A DNA stretch of 36,076 nt from Cyanobium sp. ARS6 (GTDB taxonomy: Bacteria; Cyanobacteriota; Cyanobacteriia; PCC-6307; Cyanobiaceae): positions 1 to 36,076 of the forward strand of contig NYZI01000119.1 in the NCBI GenBank assembly GCA_002687115.1. Direction: 5' to 3'. The notes under the pieces were generated by a model, which searched no databases, was not told where the DNA came from, and worked only from the letters and a program-made list of their open reading frames with translations. Made by a program: the position numbers and the translations under genes. Below, piece by piece: positions 8,413 to 17,212 of this stretch (position 1 is its first letter; each line of letters opens with the position of its first letter).

Positions 8413-8883
8413 GTGAACCATTCCCCGTACCAGCATCAGGACCCTCTCCAGATCAGCCTGCAGCACCTGATCGAACAGGCCTTGCGACAGAACGATCAAG
8501 TGCTGCTGGCCCGACTTCAGCTGCAGTGGGTGCATCGCTTCGGTGTTGACTCCCTGCCGGTGGATTCTGAAGAACCTTCGTTGATGTCCACCGCTGATTC
8601 ATCGGCTGAGATGGCCCCGATCGATCGCTCTGAACCGGTTGAACACGAAGATGCCCAACCCACAGCAGCTTCATCTGTGGATTCTGAAAAGTCTGACCAG
8701 GGGTTGACCCATTTCAGCTCCATGCTGAAAAACTGTCTTGACGATGTGAGTCGTGCTGTCGATTCTGGGATCAGTTCAGAGACACCGCCCCCGAATCTTC
8801 GTCCGGTTCCTGCTGCCGGGCCGCAGCGACTGCGGCGCTGGCTTTTGCCCGTCAGCCGGCATGATCTGCCCAAGGCGTCCTGA
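8413..8883 (+). CDS. Acidic low-complexity protein of unknown function
   Basis: I do not recognise this protein. It has three parts. Residues 1-48 are predicted helical (LQISLQHLIEQALRQNDQVL, then LLARLQLQWVHRFG). A Ser/Glu/Asp-rich, probably disordered middle covers about 50-100. A Pro-rich tail ends with a basic amphipathic stretch PQRLRRWLLPV. There is no signal peptide or membrane helix. The start is uncertain: GTG at 8413 is used here, but a TTG at 8401 would overlap the permease stop by eight bases. It sits between the ABC permease and nanE with gaps of under ten bases, so it is probably co-transcribed. It may be an adaptor for the exporter or for NanE, which is a guess. Confidence 0.75.
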   Translation: MNHSPYQHQDPLQISLQHLIEQALRQNDQVLLARLQLQWVHRFGVDSLPVDSEEPSLMSTADSSAEMAPIDRSEPVEHEDAQPTAASSVDSEKSDQGLTHFSSMLKNCLDDVSRAVDSGISSETPPPNLRPVPAAGPQRLRRWLLPVSRHDLPKAS

Positions 8884-8889
8884 GGCGTC

Positions 8890-9606
8890 ATGGTTGTCGC
8901 CTCCAGCCAGCGTGTCTGCCGGGATCATCTCGAGGGCGGTCTCATCGTTTCGGTTCAGGCTCCAGAGGGGTCTCCGATGCGTCATCCCGATGTGATCGCC
9001 GCCATGGCGGAGGCGAGTCTTCGCAACGGTGCCATCGGAGTCAGGCTGGAGAGTCCTGAACACATTGGAGCCGTTCGGGAGCGTTGTCCCGATGCTCTCA
9101 TCATTGGTCTGTGGAAACGCACCTTCCCAGACAGCTCCGTCTACATCACGCCTCGATGGGAGGAGATCAGGTCGGTCTGGGCAGCCGGTGCCGATGTCAT
9201 TGCGCTGGATGCAACATCGCGTGATCGACCCTCTGGGCAAGAGCTTGGGCCGCTGATCAGGCAGGCGAAAACGGAGCTCGGCGCAGTGCTGATGGCGGAC
9301 ATTGACAGCGTTGAAAACGGTCTGAAGGCCGCGGCTCTTGGCTGCGATTGGGTGGGTACGACCCTGTTTGGATACACGGAGGAGACCGCTCAGCTCTCTC
9401 CGCCTGCCATGGATCTCCTGCATCGATTGAGGCGGCAACTGCCGCCCTCCACGCTGCTGGTGTGTGAAGGCGGCATCGCTTCGGCGATGTCTGCCGCTGA
9501 TGCTCTCAACGGGGGGGCGGATGCAGTGGTTGTAGGAACTGCGATCACAGGAGTTGATCTCCAGGTGGCAGCTTATTCCAGGCACCTGAAAAGGCAGACT
9601 GGCTGA
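8890..9606 (+). CDS. nanE: Putative N-acetylmannosamine-6-phosphate 2-epimerase
   Basis: A 238-residue TIM-barrel protein of the NanE family, which interconverts ManNAc-6-P and GlcNAc-6-P. The opening GGLIVSVQAPEGSPM (residues 16-30), the catalytic-lysine segment IGLWKRTFPDSSVYITPRW near 73-91, ALDATSRDRP near 107-116, MADIDSVENG, GCDWVGTTLFGYTE and the phosphate-binding CEGGIAS and AVVVGTAIT loops all fit. GAGG lies four bases before the ATG and the previous stop is six bases upstream. No other sialic-acid catabolic gene is in the window, so the physiological substrate may be cell-wall or glycan-derived amino sugar. A functional role linked to the exporter upstream is unproven. Confidence 0.92.
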   Translation: MVVASSQRVCRDHLEGGLIVSVQAPEGSPMRHPDVIAAMAEASLRNGAIGVRLESPEHIGAVRERCPDALIIGLWKRTFPDSSVYITPRWEEIRSVWAAGADVIALDATSRDRPSGQELGPLIRQAKTELGAVLMADIDSVENGLKAAALGCDWVGTTLFGYTEETAQLSPPAMDLLHRLRRQLPPSTLLVCEGGIASAMSAADALNGGADAVVVGTAITGVDLQVAAYSRHLKRQTG

Positions 9607-9625
9607 GTCCCGCGAGACTCATGCC

Positions 9626-9808
9626 ATGCTGCGCCTGATTTACCTCCCGGCGATGGTCGGCGGAATGGTCCTGGCTCTACCGGTTGCAGGTCTGCCGATG
9701 GGTGAGCTTCAGGCTCTGAACAGGGAGCTTGGGCATCTCTGCAGCAAGCCCCCACGCGAAGCTCTGGCGGTCTGTCGGATACACGCCCGCCTGGTTCAGG
9801 CCCTCTGA
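9626..9808 (+). CDS. Small exported protein, unknown function
   Basis: A 60-residue protein with an N-terminal hydrophobic stretch (LIYLPAMVGGMVLALPVAGLP, about residues 4-24) that looks like a signal peptide with a possible cleavage site after VAGLP or a signal anchor. The mature part is short and contains two cysteines about 12 residues apart (LCSKPP and AVCRIH), which could form a disulfide. It starts 19 bases after nanE on the same strand and closes the run that begins with ctaA. It faces the 3' end of groEL. I do not recognise the family; the open frame, signal and context support a real gene. Confidence 0.7.
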   Translation: MLRLIYLPAMVGGMVLALPVAGLPMGELQALNRELGHLCSKPPREALAVCRIHARLVQAL

Positions 9809-9842
9809 GCAGGCCCAGGCGAGCAGGTACAGACCGCTGGGT

Positions 9843-11504
<1,662 letters not shown>

Positions 11505-11633
11505 GATCGACACTTACCCGCTGGTCAATGTCCCACAACGACAGGACGTCTGACTCGCTATCGGAAGTGGGGAAAGCCGAATCATCCGGAGTTGGTGCCT
11601 GCCGGAGGCGACCGCTCTCGTTAACTTTGATCC

Positions 11634-11810
11634 ATGGCCAATTCAGGGGCGCTGTTCTTCGTGTTGCTGGCCGGTCTGGCCGGGATCATGGCTCTTGTCT
11701 ACGTGCCGTTGCGCATTTTTCTGACGGCGACAGAACGCAGCCGCAGGTTCAGATTGCTGCAGCGCATCCGCAGACTCAGAGATGAGCTGGGGCAACCTCT
11801 GGAGCCCTGA
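11634..11810 (+). CDS. 58-residue single-pass membrane protein
   Basis: A short open frame starting ATG GCC AAT TCA and ending TGA encodes 58 residues. Residues 6-30 are a hydrophobic helix (LFFVLLAGLAGIMALVYVPL), followed by a strongly basic tail (ERSRRFRLLQRIRRLRDEL) that would stay in the cytoplasm. The gene fills the gap between the 5' end of groEL, which is divergent, and the 3' end of fabG, which is convergent, ending 25 bases before the fabG stop. The membrane-plus-basic-helix layout and its fit in the gap make it likely to be real. The function is unknown. Confidence 0.68.
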   Translation: MANSGALFFVLLAGLAGIMALVYVPLRIFLTATERSRRFRLLQRIRRLRDELGQPLEP

Positions 11811-11835
11811 TACGGAAGTCCTGCGCGGACTCGGA

Positions 11836-12588
11836 TCAGCCCATCACCATGCCGCCGTCAACCTGCAGAACCTGGCCGGTGATGTAGGCAGCAGCAGGGT
11901 CAGCTGCCAGAAACCGCACAGCCCCGGCGACCTGATCCGGAGTGCCGAAACGACCCAGTGGAATGGCCGCGAGGATTCCCTCCGCATCAAGATCCTTGGT
12001 CATGTCAGTGGCGATGAAGCCAGGGGCCACTGCATTCACGGTGATGCCGCGGCTGGCCATCTCCTTGGCGGCGCTTCTGGTGAATCCCACGACTCCCGCC
12101 TTGGCGGCGGCGTAATTGGACTGCCCGGCGTTGCCCATCAGCCCAACGACAGATGTGATGTTGATGATGCGTCCGCTTTTCTGCTTGAGCATCGGGCGGG
12201 CCACGGCTCTTGTGCAGAGGAAGACGCCACTCAGGTTCAGATTGATCACCGCCTGCCAATCGTCGGTCTTCATGCGCATCAGCAGTCCATCGCGGGTGAT
12301 GCCGGCGTTGTTGACCAGCACATCGATTCTTCCGCTTCGCTCGATCACTGTCTTGATCAGACCGTTCACGGCCTCCTCGTCGGCCACATTGGCCTGAAGG
12401 GCGTAGGCCTTGCCTCCGGAATCCTTGATTTCAGCCACCACGGCATCGGCCGCATCAGGAGAGCTCGAGTAGTTGACGACCACTTCAGCACCGGCGTCGG
12501 CTAGGCCGAGTGCAACGGCCCGGCCGATTCCGCGGCTGGCGCCGGTCACCAGAGCGATCTGGCCATCAAGGGTGTGAGTGGTGCTCAT
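11836..12588 (-). CDS. fabG: 3-oxoacyl-[acyl-carrier-protein] reductase
   Basis: A 250-residue short-chain dehydrogenase that reduces 3-oxoacyl-ACP with NADPH in the fatty-acid elongation cycle. The cofactor motif VTGASRGIGRAVAL lies near residues 14-27, NNAG near 92-95, the catalytic Ser in INITSVVGLMGNAGQ, and the YxxxK pair in SNYAAAKAG near 157-165. The C-terminus ITGQVLQVDGGMVMG is characteristic of FabG. The ATG at 12588 gives the normal length; the frame stays open 17 codons upstream without support. The K+ channel gene ends 47 bases upstream on the same strand, so co-transcription is possible. Confidence 0.95.
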   Translation of the reverse strand: MSTTHTLDGQIALVTGASRGIGRAVALGLADAGAEVVVNYSSSPDAADAVVAEIKDSGGKAYALQANVADEEAVNGLIKTVIERSGRIDVLVNNAGITRDGLLMRMKTDDWQAVINLNLSGVFLCTRAVARPMLKQKSGRIINITSVVGLMGNAGQSNYAAAKAGVVGFTRSAAKEMASRGITVNAVAPGFIATDMTKDLDAEGILAAIPLGRFGTPDQVAGAVRFLAADPAAAYITGQVLQVDGGMVMG

Positions 12589-12635
12589 GCAAGGACCTGT
12601 GACCGGCTGATCGTACGGACCTGCAAGACCAGCGT

Positions 12636-13736
12636 TCATTCATTCGACTGCATGCCGCGCATGGTTTCCACGGCGTCAATGGCGTCGCCAAGAATCTGTC
12701 GAAGGTCCTGCAGTTGCTGCTTGCTGCCCATCACAACCAGCATCTGGCCGGGGGCCAGGGTGACCTCTCCGTTGGGATTCGCCGACAAGGTGTTGTTGTC
12801 CCGAATGGCAAGCACCATGGCTCCGGTGCGTCGCGCCAGGTCAAGGTCCTGCAGGGTCCGATGGGCGATCTGGCTCATCAGCAAAGGATCCTCACTGAGC
12901 CGGAATTCCTCGATCTCGCAGTCGGATCCCGCCAGCAGATCCGTGAAGTCGACCGCCAGCGGTCGCAGGGCCGTCGTCGCCATGAGGCGACCACCGGCCA
13001 CGTAAGGGCTCACCACAGCACTTGCGCCAGCCAGTTCAAGCTTCGCCGCAGCCTCATCGCTGTCCGCACGGGCGATGAGGCGACATCGTTTCTCCAGCCC
13101 CCTGGCGCTCAGAACCACGTAAAGGTTGGCCGCATTGCTGGGCAGTGCGGTCACCAGACTGCGGCAGCGATCAAGCCCGGCCTCGATCAGCGTTTCGTCA
13201 AGAGTGGCGTCGGCCTGGAGCACCTTCAGTCCACGGTCTTCAGCGGCCTGTTTGCGCATGGGGTCAAGTTCAACCACCAGCACCGGTGCTTTCTCGAGCA
13301 GCAGCTGTTCACCGATCTCGCGGCCGATCCTGCCGTAGCCGCAGAGAATGACATGGTCTTGCATGCGCCGCAGCATCCGGCGAAACCTCAGCTCCCGCAT
13401 CTGGCGGAAGTACCCGGATTCTGACAAGCCAAGCACGCGCTGAATCAACAGCTGAACAACCAGCAGTCCTCCGGCAATGATCAGGACCGTGACCAACCGC
13501 CCCGGCTGAGACAGAGGCTCCACCTCTCCGTAACCAATGGTGCTGATCGTGATCAGCACCATCCACAGGCAGTCCCCCCAATCCCATCCTTCGGTGATCC
13601 GGTAACCGAGGGCACCGCCGAAGACCAGCAGCGTCAGTGCCAGTCCAGGCAGCAACCAGGGTCGTGCAAGGTGTCGGAGCTGACGTGGACGACCGCTGAG
13701 CAGAACCTGTTGCCTGCTCAGCCGGGGGCGCGTCAT
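12636..13736 (-). CDS. Two-helix potassium channel with RCK (TrkA-N/TrkA-C) domains
   Basis: A 366-residue MthK-like ion channel subunit. Residues about 30-110 contain two membrane helices around a pore loop with the selectivity filter TISTIGYGE. The cytoplasmic part starts with the TrkA-N Rossmann fold DHVILCGYGRIGREIGEQLL near 136-155 and continues into a TrkA-C domain that ends around LAPGQMLVVMGSKQQL. Such channels open on ligand or ion binding to an octameric RCK ring and conduct K+. ATG 13736 overlaps the last base of the preceding gene (TGATG); the frame is open far upstream inside that gene but without signal. Tight coupling to a glycosyltransferase-like gene is odd. Confidence 0.92.
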   Translation of the reverse strand: MTRPRLSRQQVLLSGRPRQLRHLARPWLLPGLALTLLVFGGALGYRITEGWDWGDCLWMVLITISTIGYGEVEPLSQPGRLVTVLIIAGGLLVVQLLIQRVLGLSESGYFRQMRELRFRRMLRRMQDHVILCGYGRIGREIGEQLLLEKAPVLVVELDPMRKQAAEDRGLKVLQADATLDETLIEAGLDRCRSLVTALPSNAANLYVVLSARGLEKRCRLIARADSDEAAAKLELAGASAVVSPYVAGGRLMATTALRPLAVDFTDLLAGSDCEIEEFRLSEDPLLMSQIAHRTLQDLDLARRTGAMVLAIRDNNTLSANPNGEVTLAPGQMLVVMGSKQQLQDLRQILGDAIDAVETMRGMQSNE

Positions 13737-14566
13737 CAGAAGCCGAGAGCCTGCATCACATCGGAGACCGACAGAGCAGTCAGATCCTCTCTGTCGAGCC
13801 TGCGAATCATGTCTCTCTGGGGCAACTGGTCTGCTTCGGCGCCCATGGCGACCAGAGGCAGGCCGCAGTAGGTGGCGATCAACTGAGTGAGGGTGCAACT
13901 GCTGAGCACCACATCGGCACAGGCCACGGCAGCGGCACGCTCGACCACGGGCATTTCGGTCGGCAGAACCAGGCTTCGCAACTGAGGCAACTTGCCACGG
14001 ATGGTTTGCGGGAGCGATGTCCAGCGTTCTTCAGGCCAGTCACCAGGAAAGGCTCCAGGTGCAAGCAGCAGCAGAGGGCCATCCCCTGCGGGCTGGGCGC
14101 TGCGCGCTTTCTCCATGGCCTCCGCAGGCAGGCTGAGGCGGAAGGCATCGGCATTCAGTGAAACCCCCATCGGGGAGAGAAAGGCCTCAAGTGTCTGCGG
14201 CGTCCAGCCCGCTCCCACCGTGGCGGAGGCCGTGCTGGCAAAGCCTTCCGTGGCCACCCGCATCGGGATATGGCTCATTGACAGCATCAAATTCACCTGC
14301 CTTCCTGTGGCGAAATTGAGGCAGGCCTGGAAGTCAGGTTCCCTCACCAAACCCAGAAGGTTGGCCCAATCCGAAAGATTGGGAGTGGCATCGAACGGGA
14401 AGGGAATCACTTTCTGCACCGCTGGAAGCATCGACCACAACCCGCGATGGGATGGATCACAGGCCACCTGGAGGCTGGCTTCGAGCTGATCAGCGGCAGC
14501 TGCGAGAGCGGGCAGACGCTCGAGCTGCTGCTGAAGGCTTCCGGGGCTTAGAGCGAGAACGCGCAT
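13736..14566 (-). CDS. Glycosyltransferase family 9-like protein
   Basis: A 276-residue soluble protein resembling the GT9 (ADP-heptosyltransferase-like) fold. The N-terminus [21 protein letters not shown] looks like the usual start of the GT9 N-terminal Rossmann domain. The segment [18 protein letters not shown] near residues 165-182 resembles the sugar-nucleotide-binding region. The end ([25 protein letters not shown]) resembles the GT9 stretch where a Ser/Asp-Ser pair contacts the donor. The canonical GT9 motifs are only partly matched, so substrate and activity are unknown. ATG 14566 is taken, with an in-frame start five codons earlier possible. Its stop shares a base with the channel start, and ispD is divergent. 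Confidence 0.68.
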   Translation of the reverse strand: MRVLALSPGSLQQQLERLPALAAAADQLEASLQVACDPSHRGLWSMLPAVQKVIPFPFDATPNLSDWANLLGLVREPDFQACLNFATGRQVNLMLSMSHIPMRVATEGFASTASATVGAGWTPQTLEAFLSPMGVSLNADAFRLSLPAEAMEKARSAQPAGDGPLLLLAPGAFPGDWPEERWTSLPQTIRGKLPQLRSLVLPTEMPVVERAAAVACADVVLSSCTLTQLIATYCGLPLVAMGAEADQLPQRDMIRRLDREDLTALSVSDVMQALGF

Positions 14567-14638
14567 GAACCAGCGGCACAATCGGTGCGAGCTGATTGTA
14601 TGGAGGCCGTTTCAGACTGCTGGCAGCAGGAGTCGCTT

Positions 14639-15310
14639 GTGCATCTGTTGATTGCCGCAGCGGGAAGCGGGCGGCGTATGGGAGCTGATCGCAACAAACT
14701 GCTGCTCAAGCTGCGGGGCAGGCCGCTGCTTGCCTGGACCCTGGAGTCGGCTTTCGCGGCTGAAGCCATCGGTTGGATCGGCGTTGTGGGTCAGCATGTT
14801 GATCACAGTGAGATCTCTGCCCTCCTGCAGGGGGCTCCCAAGCCCGTTGCCTGGATCGAGGGCGGCAGAACACGTCAGGAATCGGTCGAGCGCGGGTTGG
14901 AGGCACTCCCCAGTGATGCGGAGCATGTGCTGATTCATGACGGAGCCCGTTGCCTGGTTGAACCCAGCCTGTTCAACCGCTGCACCGAGGTGGTTCGTGG
15001 TGGTGACGCAGTGATTGCTGCGACGCCGGTCACCGACACGATCAAGCGTGTTGACGAGGGGGGCATGATCACTGAAACACCTGAAAGGGCCCAGCTCTGG
15101 GCAGCGCAGACGCCCCAGGGTTTTGCTGTTGCCGCTCTGCGCGAAGGCCATGCCCAGGCCAGGGCTCATGGCTGGTCGGTGACCGACGATGCTTCTCTGT
15201 TTGAACGTCTGGGCTGGCCGGTCAGGGTGCTGGATGCAGGACCTGCCAACATCAAGGTCACCACGCCGTTCGATCTCACCGTGGCTGAAGCTGTGCTCGC
15301 TCAGCGATGA
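14639..15310 (+). CDS. ispD: 2-C-methyl-D-erythritol 4-phosphate cytidylyltransferase
   Basis: A 223-residue enzyme of the MEP isoprenoid pathway that forms CDP-methylerythritol from MEP and CTP. The nucleotide-binding opening [20 protein letters not shown] sits at residues 4-23, [14 protein letters not shown] near 78-91, the HDGARCLV motif near 101-108, and [11 protein letters not shown] and AAQTPQGF follow. The GTG at 14639 is chosen because AGGAG (14628-14632) lies six bases upstream and the protein then opens as in relatives. An ATG at 14600 and a GTG at 14585 are alternatives. Its last ten bases overlap the 3' end of the convergent S66 peptidase gene. Confidence 0.94.
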   Translation: MHLLIAAAGSGRRMGADRNKLLLKLRGRPLLAWTLESAFAAEAIGWIGVVGQHVDHSEISALLQGAPKPVAWIEGGRTRQESVERGLEALPSDAEHVLIHDGARCLVEPSLFNRCTEVVRGGDAVIAATPVTDTIKRVDEGGMITETPERAQLWAAQTPQGFAVAALREGHAQARAHGWSVTDDASLFERLGWPVRVLDAGPANIKVTTPFDLTVAEAVLAQR

Positions 15311-16218
15311 CAAGGCAGCTCCAGACTCAACGTGCCGCTGTCGCCATTCAGCTGAGCGGGAACGCCCATCGGCAGAGCAGCATTGCCACCGTTTCCATGG
15401 CCAACGGGTAGATCCGCAACCACCGGACAACCCAGATCCCGAGTGCGTTCCCGCAGGACCTGCTCAAGGCTGAAACCGGCAGCCTGATCGTTGTTCTCAG
15501 CCTCCTCGCAACCGCTGAAGCGACCGAATCCAAGGCCCGCAAGATTCTGAAGTGCGCCCAGAAGACGCCAGTGGGTGAGCATTCGATCAAGTCGGTACGG
15601 AGCTTCACCCACGTCTTCGATCACCAGGATCGCGCCGCGCAGATCGGGTAGGTGATGGCTGCCGAGCAGGTGTGATGCCACTGTGAGATTCACCGCGATC
15701 AGTGGACCGGTCACCGTGCCGCCGGCCCAGCAGGTCCCCTCAAGGGATGCAACAGGATGTCCGAACAGCAGATCGTGAAGACGCTGCTGGCTCCATTCAG
15801 GCTCTCCAGCCAGCGTTGTGACCAGAGGACCATGGATGCCGCCTCCGAGGCCTTGTGCCATTCGGCTGCAGAGCAGGGCGGTGACATCGGAGAAGCCAAG
15901 AAGCCAGCCCTCCTTCCAGGCGATGGTCTGTTCAAGAAGACGTGCCGCTCCCCATCCACCCCGGGCACAGGCCAGCAGGGAACACGCATCGTCAGCGGAC
16001 AGATCACTGACGCGTTCGCTGTCACGACCTGCCAGGTAACCCCAGCGACGTTCCATGCAGGCCGGGATGTTCACGCTCAGCCCCCAAGACTCGAGCACGG
16101 CAATTCCAGCGAGCAGGCTGGCCTGATCGCAGATCGCAGAGCTCGGTGCGGCAATGCTGACCCTGTCGCCCGACTGCAGGGGACGAGGCAGTGTCCATAG
16201 CTGGTCGGAATGCTGCAT
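15301..16218 (-). CDS. LD-carboxypeptidase, peptidase family S66 (LdcA/MccF-like)
   Basis: A 305-residue serine peptidase of family S66, which in LdcA trims the terminal D-residue from muropeptide tetrapeptides and in MccF removes microcin. The nucleophile lies in [11 protein letters not shown] near residues 105-115. The acid is in the [16 protein letters not shown] segment near 200-215, and the catalytic His in [16 protein letters not shown] near 267-282. The opening [16 protein letters not shown] fits the family N-terminus. Peptidoglycan recycling is the likeliest role in a cyanobacterium. Its ATG overlaps the ubiA stop by one base (TGATG), and the 3' end overlaps ispD by ten bases. Confidence 0.92.
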   Translation of the reverse strand: MQHSDQLWTLPRPLQSGDRVSIAAPSSAICDQASLLAGIAVLESWGLSVNIPACMERRWGYLAGRDSERVSDLSADDACSLLACARGGWGAARLLEQTIAWKEGWLLGFSDVTALLCSRMAQGLGGGIHGPLVTTLAGEPEWSQQRLHDLLFGHPVASLEGTCWAGGTVTGPLIAVNLTVASHLLGSHHLPDLRGAILVIEDVGEAPYRLDRMLTHWRLLGALQNLAGLGFGRFSGCEEAENNDQAAGFSLEQVLRERTRDLGCPVVADLPVGHGNGGNAALPMGVPAQLNGDSGTLSLELPCHR

Positions 16219-17111
16219 CAGCCCAGACGTGAAAGCACCAGGCCGATCAGCAGCAACATACCGATCTGGACCTGACGTGCGAAATGGTTGGCATAGACGG
16301 CTGCAGGCTGCTGTTCACCAGCTCTCAGGGTGTGCGTGGAGCGCCACAGTCCAATGGTGGCAATCACCCAGAAGGGCCAGAAAAACACTCCCACATCAGC
16401 CGCAGCCGCAGCCACGGCGAGGGATGTCGAGGTGAGCCCATATCCAGAGCGAACGGTCCTGATGGCATTGCGTCCAGGCGTCAGGGCGCTGCTCCGCAAG
16501 CCGAGCCGCGCATCATCCGGACGGTCGGCCATTGCATAGACCGTGTCAAAGCTGAAGGTCCAGCACACCGTGGCGAACCAGCATCCGATCAAAGGTGTCG
16601 ACGGCGCGATGCTTCCCGTGAAGGCCGCCCAGGGGATCAACACCGCAAAACCCCAGCAGATCGCCAGAAGTGCCTGAGGGAATGGGAACCAGCGCTTTGC
16701 GGATGGGTAGATCAGGATGGGAGGAAGAGCAAGAACTGCCAGTTGCAGACACAGCAGCATCTGGGACGAGAGGCTGAGAACGACGACCAGGGCCAGAGCC
16801 AGAAGCAGCACCAGCCCGGCAGTCGCCTGGGTTCTGTTGAGTTCACCGCTGGCGAGGGGACGTTGACGCGTGCGTTCCACCTCGCTGTCGATGTTCCGGT
16901 CCCAGAGATCGTTGGCGATGCAGCCGGCTCCGCTCACAGCCAGTCCGCCGACCAGAATCTGCAGCACAAGTGCTGCAGAAGGAGGTGCATCCGGGGCGAG
17001 CCATAGACTCCACCCGGCCGGCACCAGAAGGATCAGGCGACCGGTCGGTTTGTTCCATCGCAGCAGTGCCACCCAGGGCGACATGACGCGAGAGAAGGTC
17101 GTGCCAGTCAC
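16218..17111 (-). CDS. ubiA: 4-hydroxybenzoate polyprenyltransferase (plastoquinone pathway)
   Basis: A 297-residue membrane prenyltransferase. Both metal-binding motifs are present: NDLWDRNIDSEVERTRQRP near residues 66-84 and DTVYAMADRPDDARLGLRS near 189-207. About eight helices are predicted, with the WNKPTGRLILLVPAGWSLWL opening typical of UbiA. In cyanobacteria the homologue attaches the solanesyl chain to 4-hydroxybenzoate in plastoquinone synthesis, serving both photosynthetic and respiratory chains. GTG 17111 gives this length; ATG 17084, nine codons later, is equally plausible. The stop shares one base with the start of the S66 peptidase gene. The ppx gene is divergent, 101 bases away. 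Confidence 0.93.
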   Translation of the reverse strand: MTGTTFSRVMSPWVALLRWNKPTGRLILLVPAGWSLWLAPDAPPSAALVLQILVGGLAVSGAGCIANDLWDRNIDSEVERTRQRPLASGELNRTQATAGLVLLLALALVVVLSLSSQMLLCLQLAVLALPPILIYPSAKRWFPFPQALLAICWGFAVLIPWAAFTGSIAPSTPLIGCWFATVCWTFSFDTVYAMADRPDDARLGLRSSALTPGRNAIRTVRSGYGLTSTSLAVAAAAADVGVFFWPFWVIATIGLWRSTHTLRAGEQQPAAVYANHFARQVQIGMLLLIGLVLSRLG

Positions 17112-17212
17112 AGTTCGCAGAACCTGAAGCTTGGATTTTCGGAACCATAATCAGCCGCGACCAGGCCCGGAGCGCCGATGGCAGAGTGGGCCCGTTTCCA
17201 TCACGGTGCGCC

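Noticed and set aside
11505-11633. CIRCE operator for groEL.
   Set aside because: No TTAGCACTC or its partner repeat is present in the gap on either strand.
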